DNA of 24,406 bases from Clostridiaceae bacterium AF10-41 (GCA_027686065.1 JAQCTH010000055.1:1-24406), one strand, 5' to 3'. Counted from the stretch's first letter, positions 7,247-15,454 are shown. Notes: generated by a model not told the origin, from the letters alone. Numbers and translations are program-made.

Positions 7247-8170
7247 TTATAGCTTACTTTCCAAATATTCATTATATTCTTGTAGACTTCTTACTGATTC
7301 TAATTCTTTATCTTCAATCATATATTCAAAAAACATATCATTAAGTTCTATACTCTTCACTAAATCCTTAAAAGATTCATTTAATTTTCCTATATTAGCA
7401 TAAAAACAACTCCTATTATAATATAAAAAACTTGAATCTTCATTATTTTCTATTCCTTTTGTAATTATTTCTATAGCTTTATTAAAGTCACTATTTTCTC
7501 TATATAATATAGATAAATTTAAATAACTATATGGATAATATGGATTTTCATTTATAGATTTTTCATAATATCTTTTGGACTCTTCTTGATTTATGTTTTT
7601 AAGTAATACTCCCATATTGAATAAAATTCTAAAGTTGCCTGAATCTATGTCTAAAGCTTTACTCATATACTTTAATGCCTTTTGATATTCTCCAAGTTCT
7701 TCGTAAATACACCCTAAATTAGCATTTGCCCACAAATCATCTGGAACAAGTTCTATTGTTTTATTATAATACTTTATAGCATTTTGCTTATCACTTATCT
7801 CATCATAAGCATTAGCTAAATAAAAATATGCTCTATTGTATTTATCATCTAACTCAATAGCCTTTTTATAATAATCTATAGCCTCTTCTAGAAATCCATC
7901 TTCATCATATAAAACACCTAAACCATAATATGCTCTTGCATCATTTTTCTCTAATTTTATAACCTCTTCATATTTTTCCTCTGAAAGCTCCTTGTATCCT
8001 AACTTATCAAATAAAATAGCAATATCTAAAATAAGTTCTATATCTCTTTTACCTTCTACAAAACTATATGCTTTTTTATAAAACTTTAAAGCTTTTACAT
8101 ATTCTTTTTGTGTTACAAAATCTCTTCCTATATTAATATAATTTTCGAAAAGATATCTATTATCTTTCAT
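7247..8170 (-). CDS. Tetratricopeptide repeat protein
   Basis: 307 residues from the preferred ATG at 8168-8170, which has GAGG seven bases upstream. An in-frame ATG at 8180-8182 has no ribosome site. The protein is almost entirely TPR units of 34 residues, about eight of them, with the usual W/L-G-Y-A-F-A-P pattern. Examples are AYYGLGVLYDEDGFLEEAIDYYKKAIELDD, cut here by the unit end, and WANANLGCIYEELGEYQKAL. There is no signal peptide or membrane segment, so it is a cytoplasmic scaffold for protein-protein contacts. It is the third gene of an operon, after a small membrane protein and a SEC-C protein. No specific partner can be named. Confidence 0.85.
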   Translation of the reverse strand: MKDNRYLFENYINIGRDFVTQKEYVKALKFYKKAYSFVEGKRDIELILDIAILFDKLGYKELSEEKYEEVIKLEKNDARAYYGLGVLYDEDGFLEEAIDYYKKAIELDDKYNRAYFYLANAYDEISDKQNAIKYYNKTIELVPDDLWANANLGCIYEELGEYQKALKYMSKALDIDSGNFRILFNMGVLLKNINQEESKRYYEKSINENPYYPYSYLNLSILYRENSDFNKAIEIITKGIENNEDSSFLYYNRSCFYANIGKLNESFKDLVKSIELNDMFFEYMIEDKELESVRSLQEYNEYLESKL

Positions 8171-8185
8171 TTTGAACCTCATTTA

Positions 8186-8518
8186 TTAAATAAAATTTTT
8201 TATACCATTTGTTATTACATTAAAGAAAAATACTTCTATAATTATTATAAAGATTATAACAATTATTATGCTCATATTAAAAAATATAGATGCAGAAGCT
8301 AAAAAGATGTATAGAGATCCTTCTAAAATTACAATTTCTCCAACCCACTTCGAAAACACCTTTATATTATTTATTTTATCTATGCTAAAACCGTTATTTA
8401 ATACTGAGAAACCTTCTACAATAAATTTCAATAATAGTAAATCCCTTTGTATCACTACAGTTATTCCAAGTATAAATTCCAAAGTTCCCCACAATAATAT
8501 CAAATATTTAAAAATCAT
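8186..8518 (-). CDS. Small integral membrane protein of unknown function
   Basis: 110 residues, very hydrophobic. Three to four membrane segments can be read: YLILLWGTLEFILGITVVI near the start, a weaker one around IVILEGSLYIFLASASIFF, and IIIVIIFIIIIEVFFF near the end. The family was not recognised. It starts with ATG behind GGGGAG, 17 bases after the SEC-C gene, and ends 15 bases before the preferred start of the TPR gene, so it is the middle gene of one operon. The tight spacing suggests the three products work together, possibly with the membrane protein anchoring the other two, but that is conjecture. Confidence 0.65.
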   Translation of the reverse strand: MIFKYLILLWGTLEFILGITVVIQRDLLLLKFIVEGFSVLNNGFSIDKINNIKVFSKWVGEIVILEGSLYIFLASASIFFNMSIIIVIIFIIIIEVFFFNVITNGIKNFI

Positions 8519-8535
8519 ATTATAAACTCCCCTTT

Positions 8536-9669
8536 TTATTTACCACAACATTTTTTATACTTTTTATTACTTCCACAAGGGCATATATCATTTCTTCCTA
8601 TACTATTTTCCTTTTTGATGCTTTTCTTCTTATTTTCTATTTCTCTTTCAGAATGTCCTTTTAATGTCCACCTTTTAACATTCATTGCTAACTTTTTCAA
8701 CTCTTCTTTAAGTATCTCTTTTTCTTCTTCGCTTTCTATTTCATATGCTTCTAAGAAAATTTCAATTGCTTCACACAATGGTACTTCATTTTTTATAGCT
8801 ATAGAAAAACTTTCTAGCTCTTCTTTTAATATCTTTTTATCTATTACAAAAAGCTCATTCAATACCTTTTCTAATTTATTTACTTCTTTATTTTCTTCTA
8901 TATAATCTGGTTTAGATGCTTTAAACAATGTTTTTCTATCAAAGTTCATGAAATTTATATCTGAATTCTTATTTCTTTCTTCAATTATAAACATAGGATC
9001 TTCAACATCTATATGATAAATTATATCTTTTTCAACTTGATAATCAAAGCCTAATTCTTCTCCAGCTGAAAGTAATTTTTTAATTTTATCAATACTAATA
9101 TTATATTTATATACATCTATTATGAATTTACATAAGTCTTGTATAGTTAATACTCCATAAAAATATATAATTCCTGCTGAAATTTCTATAACCTCTGAAT
9201 TTATTTTTGAATTTAATTTTAGCTTATCATTAAATTTATTTTTTATTATATCACATAACTCTTCAGGGGTCACAGCATACAATTTCCCTTCATTTACTGA
9301 TGTGAACATTATTCCTCTATTTCTAAAATAATTAGCATTTATAATTTCCGATGAGAAAAATTGTTTTTCACCAGATAATTTTATAACTTCTTCTAAATAC
9401 ACATATGCATCTAAGTCTAATAAATCTAAGGCATAATCAATATTTTCTACAATTACATTCCCTATCTTCTCAACTAATTGCGACTTTTTTAATGAAGTAA
9501 TTCCTTTAATTGAATAATTATTTGCAATTTTTATAAGTTCGTCTTTTGTCATTTTATCTAAATGATATTCTAAAGAGTCATTGTTATCTATATCCTTCCA
9601 TATCTTTTCTTCTTTTTTTATATCTTTCTTTATTATATCTTCTTGCTTTTTAGTTATATCTTTGTCCAT
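8536..9669 (-). CDS. SEC-C motif protein with Rho-N/SAP-like segment
   Basis: 377 residues from the ATG at 9667-9669, which has GAGG eight bases upstream. An upstream in-frame GTG (9676-9678) lies on the ribosome site itself. The N-terminus is highly charged (lysine/glutamate, likely helical). Residues about 45-75 ([19 protein letters not shown]...KSQLVEKIG) look like a SAP or Rho N-terminal helix-extension-helix, often linked to nucleic acid binding. The middle is helical with no recognised domain. The last 20 residues contain a SEC-C zinc motif, [15 protein letters not shown], with Cys-x-Cys and Cys-Cys ligands, best known from SecA. Its function is unknown. It is first in a three-gene operon. 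Confidence 0.82.
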   Translation of the reverse strand: MDKDITKKQEDIIKKDIKKEEKIWKDIDNNDSLEYHLDKMTKDELIKIANNYSIKGITSLKKSQLVEKIGNVIVENIDYALDLLDLDAYVYLEEVIKLSGEKQFFSSEIINANYFRNRGIMFTSVNEGKLYAVTPEELCDIIKNKFNDKLKLNSKINSEVIEISAGIIYFYGVLTIQDLCKFIIDVYKYNISIDKIKKLLSAGEELGFDYQVEKDIIYHIDVEDPMFIIEERNKNSDINFMNFDRKTLFKASKPDYIEENKEVNKLEKVLNELFVIDKKILKEELESFSIAIKNEVPLCEAIEIFLEAYEIESEEEKEILKEELKKLAMNVKRWTLKGHSEREIENKKKSIKKENSIGRNDICPCGSNKKYKKCCGK

Positions 9670-9694
9670 TTTTTCCACCTCTTTATTTCATTTA

Positions 9695-9735
9695 AAAACA
9701 TATACAATTATATATGTTTTTATTATTTGTGTACA
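9695..9735 (-). promoter_or_regulatory. Sigma-A promoter of the SEC-C/TPR operon with palindrome over the -10
   Basis: On the minus strand TGTACA (9730-9735) and a perfect TATAAT (9707-9712) are 17 bases apart, placing the start of transcription near 9700, about 30 bases before the ATG. The -10 lies in an inverted repeat whose arms (AAAACATATA 9695-9704 and TATATGTTTT 9711-9720) extend to 12 pairs. This could be an operator, although AT-rich palindromes arise easily here. Confidence 0.5.
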
Positions 9736-9867
9736 TAATATTTTAGATTTCTTATTTTCTATTCCACTCCAAGTCATCATAAACTTACATATGAGCTTTC
9801 TTTATCTGAATGAATAAATTACAAATAATTATTTACATAATAAACTTTTTATAACCGGTCTAAAGAA

Positions 9868-9911
9868 TAAAAATAGATGATATGAATTCTATTATTAAAC
9901 AATTCATATCA
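9868..9911 (-). terminator. Terminator downstream of clpA
   Basis: The inverted repeat TGATATGAATT (9878-9888) / AATTCATATCA (9901-9911) gives an 11-pair stem with a 12-base loop. On the minus strand it is followed within four bases by a U-rich run. It lies 17 bases after the clpA stop. Confidence 0.7.
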
Positions 9912-9927
9912 CCCTATTATATAAATA

Positions 9928-12171
9928 CTATTTAGTTAAATTCTCTATTTCAAATTTATCATTTTTTACTTTTATCTCGCATTGACCTCCATTAGATAAT
10001 TTTCCAAATAATAGTTCATCCACTAATAATGGCTTTATTTCAGAATTTATTACTCTTAAGATTTCTCTTGCTCCAAATTCCCTTGATAAACCTTTTTCAC
10101 TTATAAATCCTATACATTCTTTACTGAATTTTAAAGTTACATTTTTACTCTCAAGCTTTTCTTTAAATTTATTCAATTCCTTTTTAGTTATTTCTATAGC
10201 TATATCTTTATTTATTTGGTTAAATATAACTACTTTATCTAATCTATTCCTGAATTCTGGAGTAAATACTCTTTTTACTTCATCACTTACCGCTTCTATC
10301 TTTATTGTATTTCTTCCAAAACCAACAAGATTTTTACCGATATCTCTTGCTCCCGCATTTGAAGTCATTATTATTATAACATTCTTAAAATCAGCTTTTC
10401 TTCCTTTATTATCTGTAAGAGTTGCATAATCCATTACTTGAAGCAATACCCCTAATATATCCGGATGAGCTTTTTCTATTTCATCTAAAAGTAATATAGA
10501 GTTAGGTTTCTTTCTTATTGTATCTGTAAGAAGGCCCCCTTCTTCATATCCCACATATCCCGGTGGAGATCCTATAAGTTTTGAAGCTGCATGCTTTTCT
10601 CCATATTCACTCATATCAAATCTTACTAGCTCTATTCCTAAAGTCTTAGATAATACTTTAGCTATTTCAGTTTTTCCTACACCTGTTGGTCCAACAAAAA
10701 GCATTGATGCCACTGGCTTATCATCATCATTAAGCCCTGCTCTAGACATTTTTATACATCTTGTCACTTCCTTTATAGCTGAATCTTGCCCAAATATATT
10801 ACTCTTAAGCTCCTCCTCTAATATTTCAAGTGATTCTATTTCTGTATTTTCAACTGTCTTTTTAGGAATATGGCATATTTTTGATATTATTTCCTCAATT
10901 ATATTTTCACTTACTATTCCATCGCCATAAATTTCTCTACTTATATTAACATAAGCTCCTGCCTCATCTATAATATCGATTGCTTTATCTGGTAAAAACC
11001 TATCATTAATGTATTTTGAGCTTAGCTCTACTGCTGCTTTAATCGCTTCTTTAGTATATTTAACATCATGATACTCTTCAAAATTATCTTTAATTCCTTC
11101 TAATATTTTTATTGTTTCTTCTATGCTTGTTTCTTTAACTTCTACTACTTGAAATCTTCTTATAAGTGCTTTATCTTTTTCAAAATATTTCTTGTAATCG
11201 TCAAATGTAGTTGCTCCTATAAATCTTATCTTTCCTTCTAATAAATATCCCTTTATTAAATTTCCTCCATCTAATGAACTACCATTTAATGCACCTGCTC
11301 CAACTATATTATGAATCTCATCTATATATACAATTGGATTTTCATAAGTCCTTATTTCATCTAATATTTGTTTTATTCTTTCTTCGAAGTCTCCCCTATA
11401 TTTAGTTCCTGCAAGAATTGATCCAATATCTAAAGAAAATATTTGTGAATTTTTAAGTTTTTCAGGAACATCCCCTTCTTTTATTAACTTTGCAAGTCCT
11501 AAAGTTATTGCTGTTTTCCCAACTCCTGGTTCACCTATATGAACAGGATTGTTTTTAGTTCTTCTACAAAGAATTTGAATTGTTCTATCCAATATATCTT
11601 GTCTTCCTATTAATGGATCATTTTCTCCAATAGTTATAGCTTCAGTTAAATTTGTGCAATAACTATCTAAAATGCTCTTATTAGGTTTATTTTCTAATTT
11701 ATTGGTAGTTTTTATTATTCTAATAGCATCTCTAGATACATTTTCTTCTTCTTTTTTATTATGAGAAAGCTCAAATAATAACTCCTGTTTATTAATTCCT
11801 TGTTTTTCTAAGAAATATATGGCATAACTATCTTTTAAAGCATAAGTTGCTGCTATTACATGTTCTAATGTCACGACATTTTTTTCACTAAATGCTGCTT
11901 GCTGAGTTGCAACTATTAGTATATTTCTTATTCCAAAGCTTTCTTCTGGGTCCCCATCCACTTGTTTCTCTACATACTCATTTATATAATTTATTAAATC
12001 ATTTTCTAATTCTTCAACATTTCCATTTAACCTATTAATTATTTCTTTAAAATTTTCTTCTTCTAACGCACTTAATAATAAATGTTCTGGTGTTACATAT
12101 TCATCTTTATTTTCTTTTGCTTTATTATATGCTCTAAGCAATATATTTCTAACTATCTTACTAATATCCAT
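9928..12171 (-). CDS. clpA: ClpA, ATPase/unfoldase subunit of the Clp protease
   Basis: 747 residues, the usual ClpA length. Residues 1-140 are the double Clp_N domain that receives ClpS. The first AAA+ module has Walker A GEPGVGKT (213-220) and Walker B VYIDEIHNI (281-289). The second has Walker A GPTGVGKT (494-501), Walker B ILLLDEIEKAHP (559-570) and SNAG sensor 1. VGFGR at 616-620 fits the hydrophobic IGF/IGL loop that docks on ClpP. It lacks the ClpB/ClpC middle coiled coil. The ATG follows the clpS stop after one base, with GAGGAGG inside the end of clpS, so the two are translationally coupled. It unfolds substrates, including N-degron proteins brought by ClpS, and feeds them to ClpP, which is not in this window. 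Confidence 0.96.
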   Translation of the reverse strand: MDISKIVRNILLRAYNKAKENKDEYVTPEHLLLSALEEENFKEIINRLNGNVEELENDLINYINEYVEKQVDGDPEESFGIRNILIVATQQAAFSEKNVVTLEHVIAATYALKDSYAIYFLEKQGINKQELLFELSHNKKEEENVSRDAIRIIKTTNKLENKPNKSILDSYCTNLTEAITIGENDPLIGRQDILDRTIQILCRRTKNNPVHIGEPGVGKTAITLGLAKLIKEGDVPEKLKNSQIFSLDIGSILAGTKYRGDFEERIKQILDEIRTYENPIVYIDEIHNIVGAGALNGSSLDGGNLIKGYLLEGKIRFIGATTFDDYKKYFEKDKALIRRFQVVEVKETSIEETIKILEGIKDNFEEYHDVKYTKEAIKAAVELSSKYINDRFLPDKAIDIIDEAGAYVNISREIYGDGIVSENIIEEIISKICHIPKKTVENTEIESLEILEEELKSNIFGQDSAIKEVTRCIKMSRAGLNDDDKPVASMLFVGPTGVGKTEIAKVLSKTLGIELVRFDMSEYGEKHAASKLIGSPPGYVGYEEGGLLTDTIRKKPNSILLLDEIEKAHPDILGVLLQVMDYATLTDNKGRKADFKNVIIIMTSNAGARDIGKNLVGFGRNTIKIEAVSDEVKRVFTPEFRNRLDKVVIFNQINKDIAIEITKKELNKFKEKLESKNVTLKFSKECIGFISEKGLSREFGAREILRVINSEIKPLLVDELLFGKLSNGGQCEIKVKNDKFEIENLTK

Positions 12172-12172
12172 T

Positions 12173-12472
12173 TTATTCCTCCTCTACAGTAAGTTTAAAT
12201 GGAAATCCTTCTCCCTTTGCAATAGTCATAGCCTTACTAGCTTTTGATATAGCTATATCATAAGGATATATACCAGCTATGCCCTTGCCATTTTTATGAA
12301 CCTCCATCATTATTTTATTAGCTTCTTCTATATTTTTATTAAAAATATCATTTAAAATAGCAACAACAAATTCCATAGTTGTGAAATCATCATTATGCAT
12401 AAAAACTATGAATTTTTTAGGTTTTTCTATTTTTATGTGTATTTTTTCTATTATGTTAGCATTAGTTTCCAA
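12173..12472 (-). CDS. clpS: ClpS, N-degron adaptor of ClpA
   Basis: 99 residues. The core starts with KFIVFMHNDDFTTMEFVVAIL (broken here for display only at the family's HNDDxTTMEFVV signature) and continues with KIMMEVHKNGKGIAGIYPYDIA, matching ClpS throughout. The acidic pocket residues (Asn-Asp-Asp) and the histidine of the VH segment that recognise N-terminal bulky residues are present. The start is TTG (12470-12472), behind GGAGGAG at six bases, with no better start nearby. Its last codons (Glu-Glu-Glu) double as the clpA ribosome site. Confidence 0.95.
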   Translation of the reverse strand: METNANIIEKIHIKIEKPKKFIVFMHNDDFTTMEFVVAILNDIFNKNIEEANKIMMEVHKNGKGIAGIYPYDIAISKASKAMTIAKGEGFPFKLTVEEE

Positions 12473-12512
12473 TAATTACTCCTCCATGAAAATAAATTCA
12501 TTAATAACTTCC

Positions 12513-12646
12513 TTAAATAAAATAGCAGAGTTGAAAGCATGCACCATTTTATTTATATATAAATTGCTTAAATACTAATTGTACTTAAATGTCGCTAATT
12601 TCTGCAATAATTAAACTAATTCTAAGTACTTATTGCAACTCATATA
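12513..12646 (+). repeat. Diverged intergenic module, copy 1
   Basis: It starts with a 28-base block (12513-12540, ending TTGAAAGCAT) and ends with TTATTGCAACTCATATA (12630-12646), 117 bases between block starts. Both blocks recur in copy 2. Between them are imperfect CTTAAAT repeats. No ribosome site or gene follows this copy on the plus strand. Confidence 0.55.
12610..12638 (-). promoter_or_regulatory. clpS: Candidate promoter of clpS-clpA
   Basis: On the minus strand TTGCAA (12633-12638) and TTTAAT (12610-12615) are 17 bases apart, with four and five of six matches to sigma-A. This would give a leader of about 130 bases before the TTG start. No CtsR-type GGTCAAA operator was seen. The -35 lies in the block shared with the second copy of the duplicated intergenic module. 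Confidence 0.3.
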
Positions 12647-12868
12647 CTATTATATATAAATTATATTATTTGTAACCACAAAATATCAATAATAATAGTT
12701 TAATAGCCTTTTATAAAATTATATTTTTAATAAGGCATTTAATAAGATATTATATATATTTCTTATTGCTATTTCAACTCTTTCTATTCGTATGTATATT
12801 ACATATAATATTTCAATTAATTATCTACATTATTAAGATTCTATAAATTCAAAAGTTAATAAGCCTAT

Positions 12869-12984
12869 TTAAGTAAAATAACAAAATTGAAAGCATCAAT
12901 TATTTAACTTTCTATACTTTAAGTAACTGCTGTCAACTTTAAGATACTGTTGTTAAATGCATAATATTTATTGCAACTTATATA
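12869..12984 (+). repeat. Diverged intergenic module, copy 2, just before the coiled-coil gene
   Basis: The first block (12869-12896) matches copy 1 at 24 of 28 positions, all differences being A/G. The second block (12968-12984) matches at 16 of 17. Block starts are 99 bases apart, against 117 in copy 1. It sits about 30 bases upstream of the ribosome site of the plus-strand gene, so it is likely part of its 5' control region. Confidence 0.55.
12916..12955 (+). repeat. 20-base tandem direct repeat
   Basis: Two adjacent 20-base units (12916-12935 and 12936-12955), each starting ACTTTAAG and containing ACTG, agree at 16 of 20 positions. A spacing of two helical turns would place repeated protein sites on one face of the DNA. 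Confidence 0.5.
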
Positions 12985-13018
12985 TTTAAAATCATATATT
13001 ATAATGAGGTGATGAATA

Positions 13019-13426
13019 TTGGAAGAACAAAAAACTTTAAATTTAGGAAATACCACATCTCACGTTAAAGAACCTACAGATCTTACCTTGCAAGAAACAA
13101 ATGAAATGCTTAAACAGTTACCTAAAATTTTAAATCAAATGAAAAATATCATCTTAAGTAATAATCACAATTTAGCTTCCTTACAAATTGAAGTTCAGAT
13201 TATGAAATCTGAACAAATGAAGTTTAAAAATGATATTACTCAGGTATTAAATATTATATCTGAAAAATTTGCAACAATTGATAAGCTTCAGGAAGATTTA
13301 TCCATATTAGATCAAGTATTAGGTAAGAAAATTACTGAGCTTGAAGATGAAATAGTATTGACACAACAAATGGCTACAAAGAGTTTAAATGAAGTTCTTA
13401 AATTTAAAGAGCATTGGAAAATCTAA
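13019..13426 (+). CDS. Orphan coiled-coil protein of unknown function
   Basis: 135 residues and the only plus-strand gene in the window. The TTG start (13019-13021) has GAGGTG seven bases upstream. The ATG at the ribosome site is in another frame. The first 20 residues are polar. From about residue 25 to 128 the sequence is helical with spaced Leu/Ile/Met and many Lys/Glu/Gln, for example KLQEDLSILDQVLGKKITEL, as expected for a coiled coil. It has no cysteines, membrane segment or signal peptide. The family was not recognised. The stop codon lies inside a 19-pair terminator stem. It may be a small cytoplasmic structural or regulatory protein, but nothing here shows its partner. Confidence 0.75.
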   Translation: MEEQKTLNLGNTTSHVKEPTDLTLQETNEMLKQLPKILNQMKNIILSNNHNLASLQIEVQIMKSEQMKFKNDITQVLNIISEKFATIDKLQEDLSILDQVLGKKITELEDEIVLTQQMATKSLNEVLKFKEHWKI

Positions 13427-13466
13427 TAGGACTGTAGTTTAGGGTACAGTCCTATTAGATTTTATA
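13418..13466 (+). terminator. Terminator of the coiled-coil gene, overlapping its stop codon
   Basis: A perfect 19-base inverted repeat (13418-13436 and 13445-13463) with the 8-base loop GTTTAGGG ends in a short T-run. The TAA stop at 13424-13426 is in the left arm. The arms end in A and T runs on both sides, so it may act in both directions. Confidence 0.85.
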
Positions 13467-13489
13467 AGTAACAAATAATTTTTACTTTA

Positions 13490-13521
13490 ATAAAAAGGAT
13501 AAATGAAATTCCATCTATCCT
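13490..13521 (-). terminator. Terminator of the small membrane peptide gene
   Basis: AGGATAAATG (13496-13505) and CATCTATCCT (13512-13521) pair over ten positions with one G-U on the minus-strand RNA, with a six-base loop and then a run of five U residues. It faces the plus-strand terminator, closing off two convergent genes. Confidence 0.75.
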
Positions 13522-13536
13522 CAAATTTATATATTA

Positions 13537-13695
13537 TTAGTTTAATCCTGTAAGCAAATATAAAAATAATAAAATACTTATTATTGCACAAATATTAGTT
13601 ACTGCTTTGGATTTTCTCTTTTTAACATTCTCATCATTTTTATCTTCTGTGGTATAGCTAAATAAATGTGTAAATTTATAAAGTAAATTTTTCAT
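13537..13695 (-). CDS. 52-residue single-span membrane peptide
   Basis: The start is placed at the ATG 13693-13695, which has AGGAG eight bases upstream. The longer reading from 13758 has no ribosome site, and its extra 21 codons are read from a terminator hairpin. The product begins MKNLLYKFTHLFSY, has a charged middle (TEDKNDENVKKRKSK), and ends in one membrane helix (ICAIISILLFLYLLTGL). The family was not recognised. It lies only 24 bases after the hairpin at 13720-13749, so it is either expressed by read-through from the EIIC gene or from a promoter hidden in that stretch. It has its own terminator. Confidence 0.55.
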   Translation of the reverse strand: MKNLLYKFTHLFSYTTEDKNDENVKKRKSKAVTNICAIISILLFLYLLTGLN

Positions 13696-13719
13696 ACTAT
13701 CAACTCCTAAGATTTGTGC

Positions 13720-13749
13720 AAAAAGGACAGCTTTTACACTATCCTTTTT
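13720..13749 (-). terminator. Terminator of the EIIC gene
   Basis: AAAAAGGACAG (13720-13730) and CTATCCTTTTT (13739-13749) form an 11-pair stem with one G-U and an 8-base loop. On the minus strand the stem ends in five U residues. It lies 45 bases after the EIIC stop. Confidence 0.8.
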
Positions 13750-13794
13750 ACTTTTCATTTTATTTTATTATTATTTATAGGGCGTTATTATAAT

Positions 13795-15147
13795 TTATAA
13801 TGAACTTGATTGTTCACAAGCAATTTCAGCTTGCTCTATTTCTAAGTTTTTCTTATCTGCATAAGCTACGAATGGTAAGTAAATTAGTACTGAAACTGCA
13901 ATATTTATTAATGCTACCGCACCTGCTTGCCATTGTCCAGTTGCTAAAATAGCTGATATTACTGGTGGACAAGTCCATGGAACTACTGCTGATGCTGGTG
14001 CAACAAAATTCATTGCGCTTAATACATATGCAATTACTGCGGATACCATTGGAGCTAATATAAATGGTATAATGTATATTGGATTTAATACTATTGGTAA
14101 TCCAAATATAACTGGTTCATTAATATTAAAGAATGCTGGACCTGTTGCAATATTTCTAATTGACTTGTTTATAGCACTCTTTGATTTAAATATCATAGCT
14201 ATCATTAGTGCTGCTGTCAATCCTGATCCCCCAAGATTAACATAAGAATCTAAAAATTGACTGTTTATTATATTAATTCCTTGAGTGTTTCCTGCTGCTA
14301 TAGCTGCCATATTTTCAGCTGTTAAAGCAAGGAATATTGCATTTATAACTGGAGCTAATATATTTGAGCCATGTAATCCAAAGAACCATAATACTTGTTG
14401 TATAAAAATTAGTAATAATAGTACTGGTAAAGAATTTGCAAGACCCATTAATGGTTTTTGTATTAATGTGTAAACATGCATATAAACTTCTTTGTATCCT
14501 AGAGCTTCTAATATAGCAAATACCGCTCCTACTAAAGTTAAGGTAATCATTGTTGGTAATAAAGCTGAAAAAGATCTTGCTACTGCTGGTGGTACTCCAT
14601 CTGGTAGTTTAATAACTAATTTTTTATTTTGAGCTAGCTTAGAAAAAATTGTACCTGTAATTAAAGTAACTATTAAAATAGTAATTAGTCCTGAAGGTCC
14701 AAGCCACTTTGTAAATAAACCTGGTTCCCATCCAAGTGTTCCTGCATCAAATCCTCCCCAAGTAACTGGAGCTTTGTAATCAAACATATTTGTTAAAATT
14801 AGGCTTGATGCTAAAGTAACTAATCCTGTTGCAAAACCATCAACGTCATAAGATTTACCTAATGCATATCCTATTGAAATTGCAGCAAATAATCCCATTA
14901 AGAACATTGATCCACCGTAAACATTTAATGCAATTACATCTAACCAATGTAAAGGCATCCCTGCTCCAAATAAATCTTTAACTGATTGAATTGGAAAATT
15001 GTGAATTAAAAGACCAAAAGAACCAATAATCATAAGTGGCATTATTGTAGCAAAACCATCACGTATAGCTACTAAGTGTCTTTGAGCACCTATTTTAGAT
15101 GCTATTGGAACAATATAACGTTCCATCCAGTTCATGAATTTTTCCAT
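13795..15147 (-). CDS. PTS lactose/cellobiose family EIIC permease
   Basis: 450 residues and about ten membrane helices, full length for the family. Diagnostic stretches are VAIRDGFATIMPLMIIGSFG near the start, VLWFFGLHGSNILAPV, and NEPVIFGLPIVLNP, the sugar-binding signature of CelB/LacE-type EIIC. It imports a disaccharide or glycoside and presents it for phosphorylation by EIIB. The EIIC has no fused EIIB, which fits the free EIIB and EIIA encoded upstream. The ATG has AAGGGGG eight bases upstream. It is separated from mupG by a strong terminator and has its own sigma-54 promoter. The substrate cannot be read from the sequence. The MupG neighbour suggests a cell-wall-derived or other beta-linked disaccharide. 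Confidence 0.93.
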   Translation of the reverse strand: MEKFMNWMERYIVPIASKIGAQRHLVAIRDGFATIMPLMIIGSFGLLIHNFPIQSVKDLFGAGMPLHWLDVIALNVYGGSMFLMGLFAAISIGYALGKSYDVDGFATGLVTLASSLILTNMFDYKAPVTWGGFDAGTLGWEPGLFTKWLGPSGLITILIVTLITGTIFSKLAQNKKLVIKLPDGVPPAVARSFSALLPTMITLTLVGAVFAILEALGYKEVYMHVYTLIQKPLMGLANSLPVLLLLIFIQQVLWFFGLHGSNILAPVINAIFLALTAENMAAIAAGNTQGINIINSQFLDSYVNLGGSGLTAALMIAMIFKSKSAINKSIRNIATGPAFFNINEPVIFGLPIVLNPIYIIPFILAPMVSAVIAYVLSAMNFVAPASAVVPWTCPPVISAILATGQWQAGAVALINIAVSVLIYLPFVAYADKKNLEIEQAEIACEQSSSL

Positions 15148-15305
15148 TTAAAATCCCCCTTAAATTTTCATTTATATTTACTGATTTTCTCTTAAATATT
15201 TTTTTACTGATAATTTCATTGTAAAGAGTTAATCAGTTAATAAACATTTTAAAATCCTTTACATAAAAAGTTTTTACCTTTATGTATTTTCTTGATTATA
15301 TATAG

Positions 15306-15322
15306 AGCAATTTGCATGCCAA
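15306..15322 (-). promoter_or_regulatory. Sigma-54 promoter of EIIC
   Basis: On the minus strand TTGGCATGCAAATTGCT has the invariant GG (15319-15320) and GC (15307-15308) exactly ten bases apart. It matches the consensus TTGGCAC-N5-TTGCT at all but one fixed position. Transcription would start near 15295. The nearby sigma-54 activator supports the call. Confidence 0.88.
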
Positions 15323-15384
15323 CTTTTTAAATTTTGCTTTTTTGTCTAAACTGTTGCTATATCTAGCTTTAAGCCTATTGTCTT

Positions 15385-15454
15385 TTACACACTTATTTTT
15401 TCACCTCTGTGTAATTGTATTACACAAATTTGTATTAAATTTTATTTGTGTAAT
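15385..15454. promoter_or_regulatory. Upstream activator sites of the EIIC promoter
   Basis: Four half-sites occur: TTACACAC (15385-15392), TGTGTAAT (15408-15415), ATTACACA (15419-15426) and TGTGTAAT (15447-15454). The middle two form a perfect palindrome TGTGTAATTGTATTACACA, centred about 97 bases upstream of the -24 GG. The same half-site pair stands at the same distance upstream of the EIIB promoter. They are likely the binding sites of the 910-residue activator. Confidence 0.7.

Larger units (their letters stand above)
12473..13018. other. 546-base non-coding region between clpS and the coiled-coil gene
   Basis: No open frame of note lies here on either strand. The region is very AT-rich and holds the divergent control regions of clpS (left) and the plus-strand coiled-coil gene (right). 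Its main structure is a module present twice in diverged form and a short tandem repeat, listed separately. No clear sigma-A promoter for the plus-strand gene was found. Confidence 0.7.

Noticed and set aside
9581..9817. Plus-strand frame of 78 codons upstream of the SEC-C gene
   Set aside because: It overlaps the SEC-C start and promoter, has no ribosome site and reads as Ile/Phe/Ser-rich shadow sequence.
12381..12578. Plus-strand frame of 65 codons opposite clpS
   Set aside because: It lies antisense to the well-supported clpS, without a ribosome site or recognisable product.
15148..15290. Riboswitch or antiterminator in the EIIC leader
   Set aside because: Only weak short inverted repeats were found, with no known aptamer motif, and sigma-54 control explains the region.
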